Source: Bartonella elizabethae F9251 = ATCC 49927 (GTDB lineage: Bacteria; Pseudomonadota; Alphaproteobacteria; Rhizobiales; Rhizobiaceae). Taken from it: DNA of 64,000 bases. Under the pieces are notes generated by a model that was not told where the DNA came from, searched no databases, and saw only the letters and a program-made list of their open reading frames with translations. Each line of letters starts with the position of its first letter. Position 1 is the stretch's first letter. Positions 40,752 to 49,520 of this stretch are shown piece by piece. The stretch covers positions 124,001 through 188,000 of the forward strand of contig NZ_JADB01000001.1 in NCBI RefSeq assembly GCF_000518165.1, read 5' to 3'. Made by a program: the position numbers and the translations under genes.

Positions 40752-40898
40752 TTTCCACCTCCAGACGTGTTTTTGCTGCCTTTAAAGTTGTTTCTGTTTG
40801 CTTTTGCTGTTCTGCTTTTTTGCCAAACATGAAAGCTTTGGCTAAAGCCATAAAAAAGCGGCAAAAGCCGCACTTGTTATCGCCAAATTCTTTTTCAT
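40684..40898 (-). pseudogene. Rz-like i-spanin, frameshifted
   Basis: From ATG 40,898 (MKKNLAITSAAFAAFL) the membrane-anchor frame runs into a stop (TAG) soon after a run of six T. Re-phasing by one base gives MALAKAFMFGKKAEQQ, then KAAKTRLEVENEVNQKND and LSRWLRGK, the periplasmic coiled-coil part. The decayed copy has seven T at the same place and stays in frame there, so a one-base loss explains the break. An internal ATG could still yield a short form without an anchor. Confidence 0.65.
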
Positions 40899-40906
40899 CC
40901 ATAAGA

Positions 40907-41569
40907 TCATAGTCGGTGCTCCTGAAAGCGTTTGGCAACAAAGAAAAGACCAACACCTGCAGCTAAAACCATGATGGTGGCAAGTGCCCATTGTACTGGA
41001 CCATTGCCCGCTAATAAGCCGCCAAGACCTGAAAAAGAGCCAATGACTGGTGCCAATGCTTCTGCTTTAAAGAGAGCTGTTGAATCCTTTGTTTCTACGG
41101 TTTGATAGTTGGAGGAAACATAAGTGCCTTTCGCCCATAATCCGGCTTCTGCGACACGCCGGTGGACAAGACCTTGCAAGCGTTTACCACCCGCTTTGGT
41201 CCATTTTTGTAATTCGGCCGGTACTGCTTCATATTCACCGTTATTAAGCTTTTTTAGCAGGGTGGAATTACAAAAAGCTGTTGTTCCTACATTATAGCAA
41301 AAGGAAAACAATGCCGCGAATTGCTAAGAATTTAAAGAGACTGTAACGGCTTTTGCAACAGTGTTTTCAAATTGTCTTAAGTCTTTACAAAGAAGATCTT
41401 CGGCTTGTTTTTCCGTAATTGTCATGCCCTTGTGAACAAAAGGTTTTCCGGCACTGTTTGTATGTCCATAACCGATTGTCCACACACCGATGGCGTCTTT
41501 ATAGGCGCCTAAGCGCAAGCCTTCCCATTGTTTTATGAGTGCAAGCCCTTCTTGTGATATTTTTCGCAT
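40907..41569 (-). pseudogene. phage GH24 lysozyme with amber stop
   Basis: From ATG 41,569 (GGAGA upstream). Residues MRKISQEGLALIKQWEGLRL with E and D of the catalytic triad, then GYGHTNSAGKP, are intact up to a TAG at 41,324-41,326. The same frame continues with QFAALFSFCYNVGTTAFC and a C-terminus AKRFQEHRL to 40,907. At the homologous place the intact copy (25,645-26,307) has a Glu codon. Truncation would remove more than half the domain, so the gene is inactive unless suppressed. Confidence 0.88.
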
Positions 41570-41641
41570 AAAGTTCTCCATTAAAAAAGCCCCATACAAG
41601 GTGAGGCTGAGTGAAAATCTAAAAATAAATTTCTTTCCATC

Positions 41642-41670
41642 TTGACAAATATTCGTTTATAAACGAATAT
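41642..41670 (+). promoter_or_regulatory. promoter with 22-bp palindromic operator, HigBA-like TA
   Basis: TTGACA at 41,642-41,647. A perfect 22-bp palindrome lies at 41,649-41,670 (half-site ATATTCGTTTA). It covers the spacer and the expected -10 region, so binding would block transcription (autoregulation by the toxin-antitoxin complex is typical). The toxin ATG begins only 5 bp after the palindrome. Confidence 0.75.
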
Positions 41671-41675
41671 AGATT

Positions 41676-41972
41676 ATGTTTGAAATACGTCACTACCTTA
41701 CCTCTGATGGCAAAGACTTGATAACTGATTGGCTGCGAAAGCTGCGTGATATGCAAGCTAAAGCTGCAATTATTCGCCGTCTTAATCGTTTAGAGCAAGG
41801 AAACTTTGGCGATTTCAAACCGTTTCGTGATGGTGTCTATGAATTGCGTATGAATATTGGTCCTGGTTACCGCGTTTATTATCCACAGTCTGGAAAAACC
41901 GTATTGTTGTTATTATGTGGTGGTAGCAAAAAAACACAAGACACCGATATCACTCGCGCATGTGCTTGCTAG
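41676..41972 (+). CDS. RelE/HigB-type toxin (phage-derived killer protein family)
   Basis: 98 aa: MFEIRHYLTSDGKDLITDWLRKLRDMQAKAAIIRRLNRLEQGNFGDFKPFRDGVYELRMNIGPGYRVYY in order, ending LLLLCGGSKKTQDTDI. This matches the HI1419-like addiction-module killer family (RelE superfamily). No ribosome-binding site precedes the ATG; the promoter position predicts a leaderless or very short leader. It is toxin-first, with an HTH antitoxin 40 bp downstream. Confidence 0.9.
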   Translation: MFEIRHYLTSDGKDLITDWLRKLRDMQAKAAIIRRLNRLEQGNFGDFKPFRDGVYELRMNIGPGYRVYYPQSGKTVLLLLCGGSKKTQDTDITRACAC

Positions 41973-42012
41973 CGTGATTGGCAAAACCGTGAAGATTACA
42001 AGGAGTGCAAGA

Positions 42013-42324
42013 ATGAAAGACCGTAACCATGATGATGCGATGGCAGAAATATTTCATGATGACTATGAGTTGGCAGCAGCTACCCTTGATGCCATTTTAG
42101 CAGATGGTGACCAAGGGGAATTGCTTGTAACACTTCGTCAAATGGCGAAAGCTTATGGTGGTGTTCAAGCCGTCGCTAAAGCAGCTAATTTGAATCCAAC
42201 ACAGCTTTACCGGACACTTTCAGAAAAAGGTAATCCAGAGCTCCGCAGTTTAAATGTTTTGCTGCGTACTATGGGGCTTCGCCTGGCTGTACAACCTCTT
42301 GAACGACCCGTTCCACATGTTTAA
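42013..42324 (+). CDS. HTH antitoxin (HI1420-like / HigA-type)
   Basis: 103 aa from ATG 42,013 with AAGGAG at 41,999-42,004. HTH region AYGGVQAVAKAANLNPTQLYRTLSEKGNPELRSLNVLLRTMGLRL (about residues 50-95). The N-terminal part (HDDYELAAATLDAILADGDQGELL) is typical of the HI1420-like addiction antidote family. It should bind the palindrome before the toxin gene. Confidence 0.9.
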   Translation: MKDRNHDDAMAEIFHDDYELAAATLDAILADGDQGELLVTLRQMAKAYGGVQAVAKAANLNPTQLYRTLSEKGNPELRSLNVLLRTMGLRLAVQPLERPVPHV

Positions 42325-42338
42325 TCTGAGTTTGCTAT

Positions 42339-42373
42339 TTCCCCACCTTAAAAGATGGGGAAGGGGTGTTTTT
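42339..42373 (+). terminator. hairpin-T terminator, repeat copy 2
   Basis: TTCCCCA (42,339-42,345) pairs with TGGGGAA (42,356-42,362), followed by GGGGTG and a T run. It lies 14 bp after the antitoxin stop and belongs to the same hairpin family as 37,407, 52,924 and 58,566. Confidence 0.8.
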
Positions 42374-42649
42374 TTAAGCAACCTTTTTAATGGGGTTATC
42401 TAAATTGGGTTCGTAAGCACACAATAAAGATTCTATAATCGGAGGTGGTCTTAAAGTTCCAAAATTTGTAATCATTGCCAAAATTTTGAGTGCATTTGGT
42501 GTTTCATCTTGAAGCTTTAATATTAAATTTTTCTATCGCATCCATGGTTTCAATGAGAGTATTAAAAGCCTTGTCTTCAATATCATCACGATCAGAAAAC
42601 TGAAACAACGCCATCCGTAAATCGCATAAAATTCTATATTGGTATTCAT
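42374..42649 (-). pseudogene. frameshifted copy of the 52,964-53,242 gene
   Basis: Minus-strand start ATG 42,649 (GGAGGTATAC upstream) reads MNTNIEF and then shifts frame relative to the intact copy (MNTSIDFLCDLWMALYQFSDRDD). Later pieces (ITNFGTLRPPPIIESLLCAYEPNLDNPIKKVA) are intact at the right end. It follows the broken antirepressor, as the intact copy follows the intact antirepressor. Confidence 0.75.
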
Positions 42650-43375
42650 TGTATACCTCCATAGATTTGCTCTCTCAAACATGTCAATCCTTTGGAGGTT
42701 ATTTTCGTGGAAGGGAGGACTTTTTCTGTTCCATCTGGTCTTTGAATGGTAATCGCAGGACACTTCATAAAACCTTTCTTGATTTTTTATCTTGATAAGG
42801 TAACAAAGGCACTCTTGGAGCACGTCGATAGACCCAATCATGCTTACGCAAATAATCGGTTAAATCCTTTGGTCACACCTCGAGCATTTTAGCTGCTTCA
42901 ATAAGGCCGAAAAGACCATCCAAACGTTTTAAGTCATCCAAAGTTTCCGCTTTTGGAGTTAGTTCTGCAATTACATGATCTTTCTGTTCGATTTGACTTT
43001 GTAGATGATTTAAGACACTCAGCAATGCTTGAGGCGTCGAATAATCGATTTGTGGTATTGCTACTTTTTTTAAAAGCCGTTTACATTTGATAAAATATTG
43101 ACGCGCTTCATGTCCTTTATCATTACGCTTGATCATGGAAAGGTGTTTCGCCATGCCTAAGGTAATATGGTATTTTTTTACTTTTCCACCCCAGTAAAAA
43201 TTTACCGCAGTTACAAAATCTATATTTTCTCGAAAGTTAAATTCTTTAATGCGATTTTTAATCCGATCATTAAAGCGGGCTTTTACTTCCAAAAACGCGT
43301 GTAATTCACGCGCATTGACCGTTTGAACAATTTTTTGCCTAACAATTTATTCTTTAATTTCTATAAGTTGTTCAT
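42646..43375 (-). pseudogene. antirepressor (AntA-like N-domain, KilAC-like C-domain), inactivated
   Basis: From ATG 43,375 the start reads MNNL then TAG. The AntA-type part (KARFNDRIKNRIKEFNFRENIDF, KYHITLGMAKHLSMIKRNDKGHEARQYFI) is in frame from 43,292 to a TGA at about 42,874. Beyond it DLTDYLRKHDWVYRRAPRVPLLPYQDK and TSKGLTCLREQIYG continue the KilAC domain with further breaks. The TGA replaces an Arg codon (CGA in the intact Rha gene). It combines an AntA N-domain with the same C-domain as the gene at 53,239. Confidence 0.85.
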
Positions 43376-43640
43376 AACGAACTCCCAGATATTACAGGTT
43401 TTTGATGGACACTTTTATAAAGTGCCGGGTGCTCAAAAACACGTCATTTAGTCCGTCGTTATGCTTTTCCCACAAGGACATTGTATAGCATAACCACACC
43501 CAACAAACTCATTATATATGTGTAACATACAATGAGTGAAAGCCTTTAATTTGCGGAGAAGAGATCGTTTCGGCAATCAATAAGCTAGTTGTTTGTAAGT
43601 GTTTCTTAGACACATTGGTATCATCTTATTAAGAGGTGTC
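43376..43640 (-). ncRNA. C4-like leader RNA, degenerate copy B
   Basis: Minus-strand leader of the broken antirepressor, clearly homologous to copies A and C. It keeps GTTGGGTGT/GCACCCGGC, GTTATGC/GCATAAC and CACTTT/AAAGTG stems, with compensatory changes relative to copy A. The 5' end has lost the antisense arm and the promoter hexamers (TTGACA and TATTGT became TTAATA and TAAGAA), so it is probably silent. Confidence 0.6.
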
Positions 43641-43735
43641 TTAAAATTTTTTAAAATATGATGAAAGCGTCTTTATTTTGTTTGCCGACTCACATTAAAT
43701 CCACTCGCTTTTTATTTATAGCGGAGGGGAGAATA

Positions 43736-44821
43736 ATGTTAGACATATTTGATGTAATTGCAATGATCGTATGTTCGTTGTCGTTATCGGTGATGGTTGT
43801 CGGACTTATTTTAGTGTGTATCAAAAAATTGCGCAAAAACGGATTGAAAATCCTTGGCATTGGGGTTTTATTATTTCTCGGCTCTGCAGTATTAGGTGCG
43901 GTTTTTTTTCATAAAATCGAATCAGATCAAGTTGCATACAATAATGAATTTTTTTCCTCTTCCTCGACTTTATTAATAAAGATTGCTACTCAAAATGAAA
44001 GCGTGACACGGGCACTACTTGAGAATACCGATAAGAAAATTATTTCCACTCAAGATAAAAAGTCAGACGAAAATGATGGTCTAGGATTTTGGAGATGGTT
44101 CGGGTTAATTTTCTTTGCGTTTATTGCATTATCTATTTTTATTCATTGGCCAGATAAACGCAAAAAACGTTTTAAAGAAAAAGTTTCAGAGCAAGTTTTA
44201 ATACCTCCCCCCCATATCCATCCTTCTTCTGATTTATCAGTTGTTAATACAATGTCGCCGGAACTTGAAAAAAAACGCTTAGAAAAGAAGGTAAAGATCT
44301 TTCTCCTTTGTATTCTACTGGTTGGAGGCATTGTCGTAATAATAAGTATTACACTATGGTTATTAGTCCCAATACTTATCGTTTTAGCTTTGATTATCCC
44401 TGTCTATATTGCAAGTAAAAAGGAAAAGCGCTTTGAAGAAGAAGTTGCTTTGTGGCAATCAGATATTCCTCCCTCTAATTTTGAGGAAGCATGTGAAATG
44501 TTTCAAGAACTTGACGCAAGTGAATATGATTATCGTTTAGTACAAAATGAAAAACTGTTGGGAGTTCAAGAGCACGTTACCTTCAATATTGGCGAAAATA
44601 CTTCACTTTTAGGACGTCTTTTAGTAACAAATCAAGCTATTATATTTGAAAGCCCTGAAGATAATGAAAGGACTACTTGGGCAAGAATTGCATCAGTATC
44701 TATAACATATCAAGGATGTCACATCAGTCATCGTACTGGCGCACCATGGAATTACAGATTTATGGCTATTCCAAATCCAAGATTTGCAGCAATAATCCGA
44801 GCTCTTGGGCAGCCTTATTGA
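43736..44821 (+). CDS. membrane protein with C-terminal GRAM/PH-like segment
   Basis: 361 aa from ATG 43,736, with GGAGGGGAG 7 bp before; the longer frame from 43,658 lacks this. TM helices near residues 5-30 (VIAMIVCSLSLSVMVVGLILV), 39-57, 125-143 and a hairpin near 195-235 (FLLCILLVGGIVVIISITLW). The last 100 residues are soluble: VQEHVTFNIGENTSLLGRLLVTNQAIIFESPEDNERTTWARIASVSI resembles bacterial PH/GRAM domains. I know no family for the whole. It is the only plus-strand gene between two phage modules, so it may be a moron rather than a structural gene. Confidence 0.65.
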   Translation: MLDIFDVIAMIVCSLSLSVMVVGLILVCIKKLRKNGLKILGIGVLLFLGSAVLGAVFFHKIESDQVAYNNEFFSSSSTLLIKIATQNESVTRALLENTDKKIISTQDKKSDENDGLGFWRWFGLIFFAFIALSIFIHWPDKRKKRFKEKVSEQVLIPPPHIHPSSDLSVVNTMSPELEKKRLEKKVKIFLLCILLVGGIVVIISITLWLLVPILIVLALIIPVYIASKKEKRFEEEVALWQSDIPPSNFEEACEMFQELDASEYDYRLVQNEKLLGVQEHVTFNIGENTSLLGRLLVTNQAIIFESPEDNERTTWARIASVSITYQGCHISHRTGAPWNYRFMAIPNPRFAAIIRALGQPY

Positions 44822-44912
44822 TTTTAAACACACAAGATAAAGATATGTCTATTTTTTATCTCTCGCAAGATAAGCTTATACATACCGGATTCAGAGGCTT
44901 GTCCCTCTGTGA

Positions 44913-45200
44913 TCATGAAGTGCTCTTGAGAGATATCTTCAGTGTTTCAGGAGAAATAACCACAACGCTATCTTGAGGCTTGGGGGGGAAGCCGCTGATA
45001 TCATGAATACAGACATCAAGTTCTTTTCGAGGCAGTGTCGTTGGGATTCTCCCACCAGCGTCCGATTCTGAATGTTTAATGCCGTAAATCGCTGTAATCC
45101 GAAACGATTGTTGATTGTCTTTTCGCGTGTAGATGACGGGTTGCCCAAAGGTATTGCGTACATCTTGAATCATTTTATGAAGCAACCCGTACCATTGCAT
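44913..45200 (-). CDS. head-tail joining protein, FII-like
   Basis: 95 aa from ATG 45,200 (GGAGG upstream). Contains VIYTRKDNQQSFRITAIYGIKHSE, then TLPRKELDVCIHDISGFPPKPQDSVVI, the pattern of lambda FII-like head completion proteins. The C-terminus differs from the family after VVI and may be truncated. It starts next to the capsid stop and is the last structural gene of the head module; no tail genes follow on the minus strand. Confidence 0.65.
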   Translation of the reverse strand: MQWYGLLHKMIQDVRNTFGQPVIYTRKDNQQSFRITAIYGIKHSESDAGGRIPTTLPRKELDVCIHDISGFPPKPQDSVVVISPETLKISLKSTS

Positions 45201-45201
45201 G

Positions 45202-46278
45202 TTATTTTCCTCCACTGACCGCTTTAAAGAGCATTTCAGGGCGTGTGCAGATGTAAAGCGGATAGCTATAGACCTCTGGTTTTACCCATGCATTACGGTC
45301 GTGATCAACGATCAGCATGGTGTAGAGAGGTTTTCCAACGGTGTTGGCAAAATCCAAGCTTTCTCCCGGTGCAAAGGTTTTTTGGAATACGCCAGGCGCA
45401 TTGGCAGGAAAGAATTGGCATTCATCAGGCTTAATCCCTATGGCGCGTTTTGTCCCAGCTTTTGCACTCACATTATAGTTATGAATACTCCGGTAATTAA
45501 TGAAAGTAACACCCGCAAAGTCAAAACTGCCAAAGCTTCCAGAACCAATGGCACTTGGTGTTGCAACACCTCCAGCGCTATTGAGTGTTTGTGCAAGAGC
45601 TGTGTTGAGATAGGTCTCACGAATTGTTTTATGGTTTTTCAATTTGGAAAAGAATTCATTTCCACAAAGCCCAATAATCCGTGAACGATCAGAAAATGCT
45701 CCCTTTGAAGCTTCAATCATTCTCATAATGACTTGATCAACATGGTCGGCAACATTTGTTGTCTCAACATTGAGTTTAAAATCAATTGGCTTTGGGGGTG
45801 CAATTTCCCATTCCTTGTACCAATCAACAATAACAGAGCCATCAGCATCAAGCACAACACCTTGAACAGCGCCAAGTTGCATATTTTCCCATGTCAATTC
45901 GATTTCAGAAATCAGCTTCTTTTGTTTTCTAGCAATATATTTCATTGCTGTCTCTAACTGATCTTCTGTACCAAATTCACGACGGTTTTGGATTTCATCT
46001 GATTTTACCGTATCACTTTTGGCAATCCGTGTTGTTTTGAAAAACCTTAGATTACGCCCCTCTCTATCTCCTTCAACCAAAGGGGCGCCCCGTTCACTGG
46101 TTTGAATCAAGGACAATGTATTGTCACGTCTTTCAATGCCAACCACTGTGGTGCTTGTTTCCACTTCTTCAAAAAGATCAAGAGAGCTAATGAGACCAGG
46201 TTGAAACTCATAGTTTTCAATCGCTTTCATCATGGTAACGGCAGAGAAAGCGTCGTGTTTAAAAAAGTTCATATCCAT
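45202..46278 (-). CDS. major capsid protein, lambda gpE family
   Basis: 358 aa. Phage_cap_E family features: MDMNFFKHDAFSAVTMMKAIENYEFQPG at the N-terminus, TVVGIERRDNTLSLIQTSERGAP, then GFGTEDQLETAMKYIARKQ region, a central ADHVDQVIMRMIEASKGAF block and ICTRPEMLFKA near the end. Forms the icosahedral shell. GGAG lies upstream. Located between gpD-like and FII-like genes, as in lambda. Confidence 0.92.
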   Translation of the reverse strand: MDMNFFKHDAFSAVTMMKAIENYEFQPGLISSLDLFEEVETSTTVVGIERRDNTLSLIQTSERGAPLVEGDREGRNLRFFKTTRIAKSDTVKSDEIQNRREFGTEDQLETAMKYIARKQKKLISEIELTWENMQLGAVQGVVLDADGSVIVDWYKEWEIAPPKPIDFKLNVETTNVADHVDQVIMRMIEASKGAFSDRSRIIGLCGNEFFSKLKNHKTIRETYLNTALAQTLNSAGGVATPSAIGSGSFGSFDFAGVTFINYRSIHNYNVSAKAGTKRAIGIKPDECQFFPANAPGVFQKTFAPGESLDFANTVGKPLYTMLIVDHDRNAWVKPEVYSYPLYICTRPEMLFKAVSGGK

Positions 46279-46290
46279 GTGCGCATTCTC

Positions 46291-46659
46291 CTATCGCAAC
46301 AGTATTTTGTTATTGTCTTCTAAAGACTGAATGGCAGCATTTTTCTGTTCATCCGTGATGGCATCTGGCCATAGGAGTTCAGAAGCTTTTACGGTACTCA
46401 AGCGCGCTGTAATCACCGCGCGTTGCTCTGCCTCTGTTACATCAACAGTGGCATAAGAAATCCCTGCCGGCGTTTGACTGCCATCTGATAGTGCTGGATT
46501 AAGGGGAACATATTTTCCTGTTGCTGTTACTTTTCCCATAACAGTGCCGGCTTCAACAAATGCCCCTGATGCAAAAACCACTTCTTCATTGGACATATCC
46601 GTATCATAGCGTCCAAGATAAGCGCCATTGCGAACATCTTCATAAAAAACTTGACTCAT
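46291..46659 (-). CDS. head decoration protein, lambda gpD family
   Basis: 122 aa from ATG 46,659 (GGAGGG upstream). GKVTATGKYVPLNPALSDGSQTPAGISYATVDVTEAEQRAVI is the gpD-type fold that trimerises on expanded capsids. It shares an ATGA overlap with the scaffold gene stop. Confidence 0.9.
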   Translation of the reverse strand: MSQVFYEDVRNGAYLGRYDTDMSNEEVVFASGAFVEAGTVMGKVTATGKYVPLNPALSDGSQTPAGISYATVDVTEAEQRAVITARLSTVKASELLWPDAITDEQKNAAIQSLEDNNKILLR

Positions 46660-47090
46660 TTTATTGCCCTCCAAGCTGCTTCCCATTTTGTATGAATTTT
46701 TGCCTTGCTCGCCCCATCACTATGGGGCGCTGTGGTCGAGAGTTTTAAAGAGGAACTTTTCGAGACAGCAGCAGATAAGACAACATTTTTAGCCTTCTCA
46801 ACATTCATGCCGCTTTGAATGGCTTTTGCGGCATCAAAAGAAACACCTAAACGCTTTGCTTGCTTTTCAAGGTTTGTCAGTGCCTGTGCGCGTCTTCTTT
46901 CCTTTTCAAGAGCAGCTTTTATGGTTTCTTGCTTATCTTCGTTGTCTTCATTTTCCTCTTCGTCTTCTTCTTCATCGTCGAAGTCTTCGGCATCTTCGTC
47001 AATGTCGAGAGTGTCTTCTTCGTCTTCATGGATGACGTCGATAATCTTTTCATCATCGTCTTCTTTGGCGCGATAGAGTGTGCGTGCCAT
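46656..47090 (-). CDS. acidic scaffold-like protein (Nu3-type)
   Basis: 144 aa from ATG 47,090 (AAAGGA upstream). After MARTLYRAKEDDDEK the product is extremely acidic (residues about 22-60, Asp/Glu runs), then has a helical part with RRRAQALTNLEKQAKRLGVSF and ends in KWEAAWRAIK. In lambda the scaffold Nu3 is encoded within the 3' part of the protease gene C; here the scaffold start lies inside the S49 frame but in a different reading frame. Function as scaffold is inferred from place and composition. Confidence 0.6.
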   Translation of the reverse strand: MARTLYRAKEDDDEKIIDVIHEDEEDTLDIDEDAEDFDDEEEDEEENEDNEDKQETIKAALEKERRRAQALTNLEKQAKRLGVSFDAAKAIQSGMNVEKAKNVVLSAAVSKSSSLKLSTTAPHSDGASKAKIHTKWEAAWRAIK

Positions 47091-47983
47091 GTGTTTGTTC
47101 CTTCTTTTGTTGCTGTTGGGGGTGAGTGAATGGAATCCGTTAAGGCTTCCAAAGCTTGCGCAAGGGTCCCTTGCGCATCTGCTAATCCAAGCGTGATAGC
47201 TTGATTGCCTATAAAAGTTTCTGCTTTGGTGTCGCGGATTGCAGCCGCATTCAGAGGTCTGTTTTGCGCAACCAAATCCACAAACATTTCGTAGAGCAGG
47301 GCGCAATCTGCTTGTATTTTTATCTGTGCTGTATCGGCGAGTGGTTCGTGAGAATTGCCATGAACTTTGTGATCCCCTTCAAAAACAAAGGTCCATTTAA
47401 GCCCATGTTTTTCATCTGCACGTGATTGGTCAAGGTGCGCACAAACAACCCCAATGGAGCCCACAACACTCGTGCGTGCAATCCAGATTTGAGAAGCAGA
47501 ACAAGCAATGGCATAAGCTGCCGAACAAGCAACTTCATTGGCATGCGCCCAAATGGGTTTATTATATTTTTTTGAGAGTGCTTGAAACTCTTCCACAAGA
47601 TCAAACACACCACCAGCTTCTCCACCGCTACTGTCAATATCCAGCAATATCGCGCGAACATCAGGCTGCCCAATCGCTTCACGAAAAGAAGCTCTCAAAC
47701 CTTCATAAGAGGTTAGACCCGATAAAGCCCCAAGCTATGCACCACGGCGTACAAGTGTGCCGTGAACCGGTATAATGGCAATATTGTTTTGCACGACGTA
47801 AGTTTCTGGTGGTTTTAAACGAGCCCCATCTTTTTCTAACAATGCTCTCACAGCAAACTTTTCTCCTGCAAAAAGCCGTGGGGCAAGAGCATTGAGAATA
47901 ATATCAAGCTTTGTGGAGGCAAGCATGAGGGGAACGCCAAAAAGCCGGGATGCCAAAAACGGCATATCAAGATTATTCGCCAT
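46919..47983 (-). pseudogene. S49-family head maturation protease (gpC-type) with amber stop
   Basis: From ATG 47,983 (MANNLDMPFLASRLFGVPLML), overlapping the portal stop by 11 bp. The frame is interrupted by TAG at 47,735-47,737 within VHGTLVRRGA-stop-LGALSGLTSYEG; the family usually has Trp at this place. It resumes with LLDIDSSGGEAGG and ANEVACSAAYAIACSAS (the Ser nucleophile region), to VVGSIGVV. The C-terminus, beyond 47,090, is Lys/Thr-rich and overlaps the scaffold gene in another frame. With the stop no protease domain is made, so capsid maturation should fail. Confidence 0.85.
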
Positions 47984-49520
47984 TTGCATGTGCCTTACTG
48001 TCTTGGTTACTTTCATAAGTTTCAGAAGTCTCTGAATCTTCCGTATCAATCAGTTGATTGGCTGTTGAGGGCGCTAGCGCATAATCGGTATCAAAAGATA
48101 AACCCCGCGTGCGCGCATCTGTGCGTTCTTCTTCGAGTTCGGCATGAATGTTATCAATATCAAAGCCCCGTTCAGCCAACGCCATACGCCGTGTTTTCAA
48201 GCCAGCACGGATTTCTTCTTTTTCTGCGGAAATGTCTTTAATGGGGTCAATCATTTCAAGGGGTGGTGCAAAACTTTCACATTGAAGCCATGGCAAGGAA
48301 TTTTCTTCCCATCCTGGTAAATTCACGCATTTGCCAAGCACTGCCATTTCGACAAAGCGTTCCCAAACAATGCGATTAAACTGAAAGGCAATGATATGTT
48401 CTCGCCATTGTTTAACATGGCGTCTAAACTGAATAATGGAGGTTCGCACATTGGAAAAGTTTCCTCGCGTAACATCCCCTGTCACAACGGCATAAGGCAT
48501 ATTGAGAGCAGAACAAATTTTCAAGATATTGCGAAATTGAAAAGCCTCATAAGAGCCACCAACCTCAACAGGATTTGAGAATGTAACCTCTTTATTCTCT
48601 CCTAAATAAAGGGATGCACCGGGCACAATGACAGGTGCTTTGTATTCTTCTTCAACGTTGTTTTTATCACGATTATCGGATAATTTTTCGACGTTTGGGG
48701 AACTGTCCTTGACAAACGCCGCAAAAAGAGCCGCTGTCCTTTTTCGATCAAGTTCTGCATCATCATAGGATTCGAGTTGAAAGATCTTTGTCATAGAGCG
48801 CGTTATTTTGGGAGAACCGCGCAATTGTCCAGCAATACGGCGCTCTTTGATATGAATGACCATTTCAGCAGGTATACGCACGCGCTCTTGGCTCTCAAAG
48901 ACTGTATTGGAAGGGCAATCATCATAAGGGTGATGTTTCCAAAAATGATAAGCAACACGCTTACCACTGGCATTAAATTCAATCCCCATACGAATGTAAT
49001 TGCCTTTAATTTCAGCTGGTCCATTGTAAGTTAAATCCAGCATTTCGGTTGGATAAACTTGTAATTGAAGAGGTACACCAGAGCGTCCATAAAGGTCAAC
49101 ATAATGCAGTCTTACAAAGCATTCACCAGTTAAAAAGACCTCTCGTGCAATGGTTGCCTGCAGCCCATAAAAGCTGGCATCTTCATCATAGTCCGCTTCA
49201 TCAACCCATTGCCACCATAAATCTAAAAGCTTTTTCTTTTCTTCTTGAAAACCTTCAATACGAGGATAAGGTTTAATCCCATCACTCACCGCGGCAGAGA
49301 CCCATTCCTCTGTTGCAGAACCATAAAGAGCTTCATTGTCATAAAGCCACCTTGAACGGGCAACAATGGTATCTCCGCATTCTTCAATGGCTTTATTGAT
49401 ATGTTTTTTAGCAGGATCAAAACCACCCATACGGCGGCTTTTGCTTGCCGCTTCAAAATGGGGATTGTGTTGACGAGAAATTTTAAAAAAGTCCGTAATT
49501 TTATTGAACAAACCAGCCAT
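47973..49520 (-). CDS. portal protein, lambda gpB family
   Basis: 515 aa. Phage_portal_2 (lambda gpB) features: SKSRRMGGFDPAKKHINKAIEE near the N-terminus, ARSRWLYDNEALYGSATEEWV, VFLTGECFVRLHYVD, VIHIKERRIAGQLRGSPKITRSM and VVTGDVTRGNFSNVRTSIIQFRRH. Forms the dodecameric ring at the capsid vertex through which DNA is packaged. The start overlaps the gpW stop (TAATG) and the end overlaps the protease start. Confidence 0.94.
   Translation of the reverse strand: MAGLFNKITDFFKISRQHNPHFEAASKSRRMGGFDPAKKHINKAIEECGDTIVARSRWLYDNEALYGSATEEWVSAAVSDGIKPYPRIEGFQEEKKKLLDLWWQWVDEADYDEDASFYGLQATIAREVFLTGECFVRLHYVDLYGRSGVPLQLQVYPTEMLDLTYNGPAEIKGNYIRMGIEFNASGKRVAYHFWKHHPYDDCPSNTVFESQERVRIPAEMVIHIKERRIAGQLRGSPKITRSMTKIFQLESYDDAELDRKRTAALFAAFVKDSSPNVEKLSDNRDKNNVEEEYKAPVIVPGASLYLGENKEVTFSNPVEVGGSYEAFQFRNILKICSALNMPYAVVTGDVTRGNFSNVRTSIIQFRRHVKQWREHIIAFQFNRIVWERFVEMAVLGKCVNLPGWEENSLPWLQCESFAPPLEMIDPIKDISAEKEEIRAGLKTRRMALAERGFDIDNIHAELEEERTDARTRGLSFDTDYALAPSTANQLIDTEDSETSETYESNQDSKAHANGE

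Noticed and set aside
46819-47129. Plus-strand Ser-rich ORFs opposite the scaffold gene
   Set aside because: They are the complement of the Asp/Glu-rich tract and form poly-Ser only because of it.
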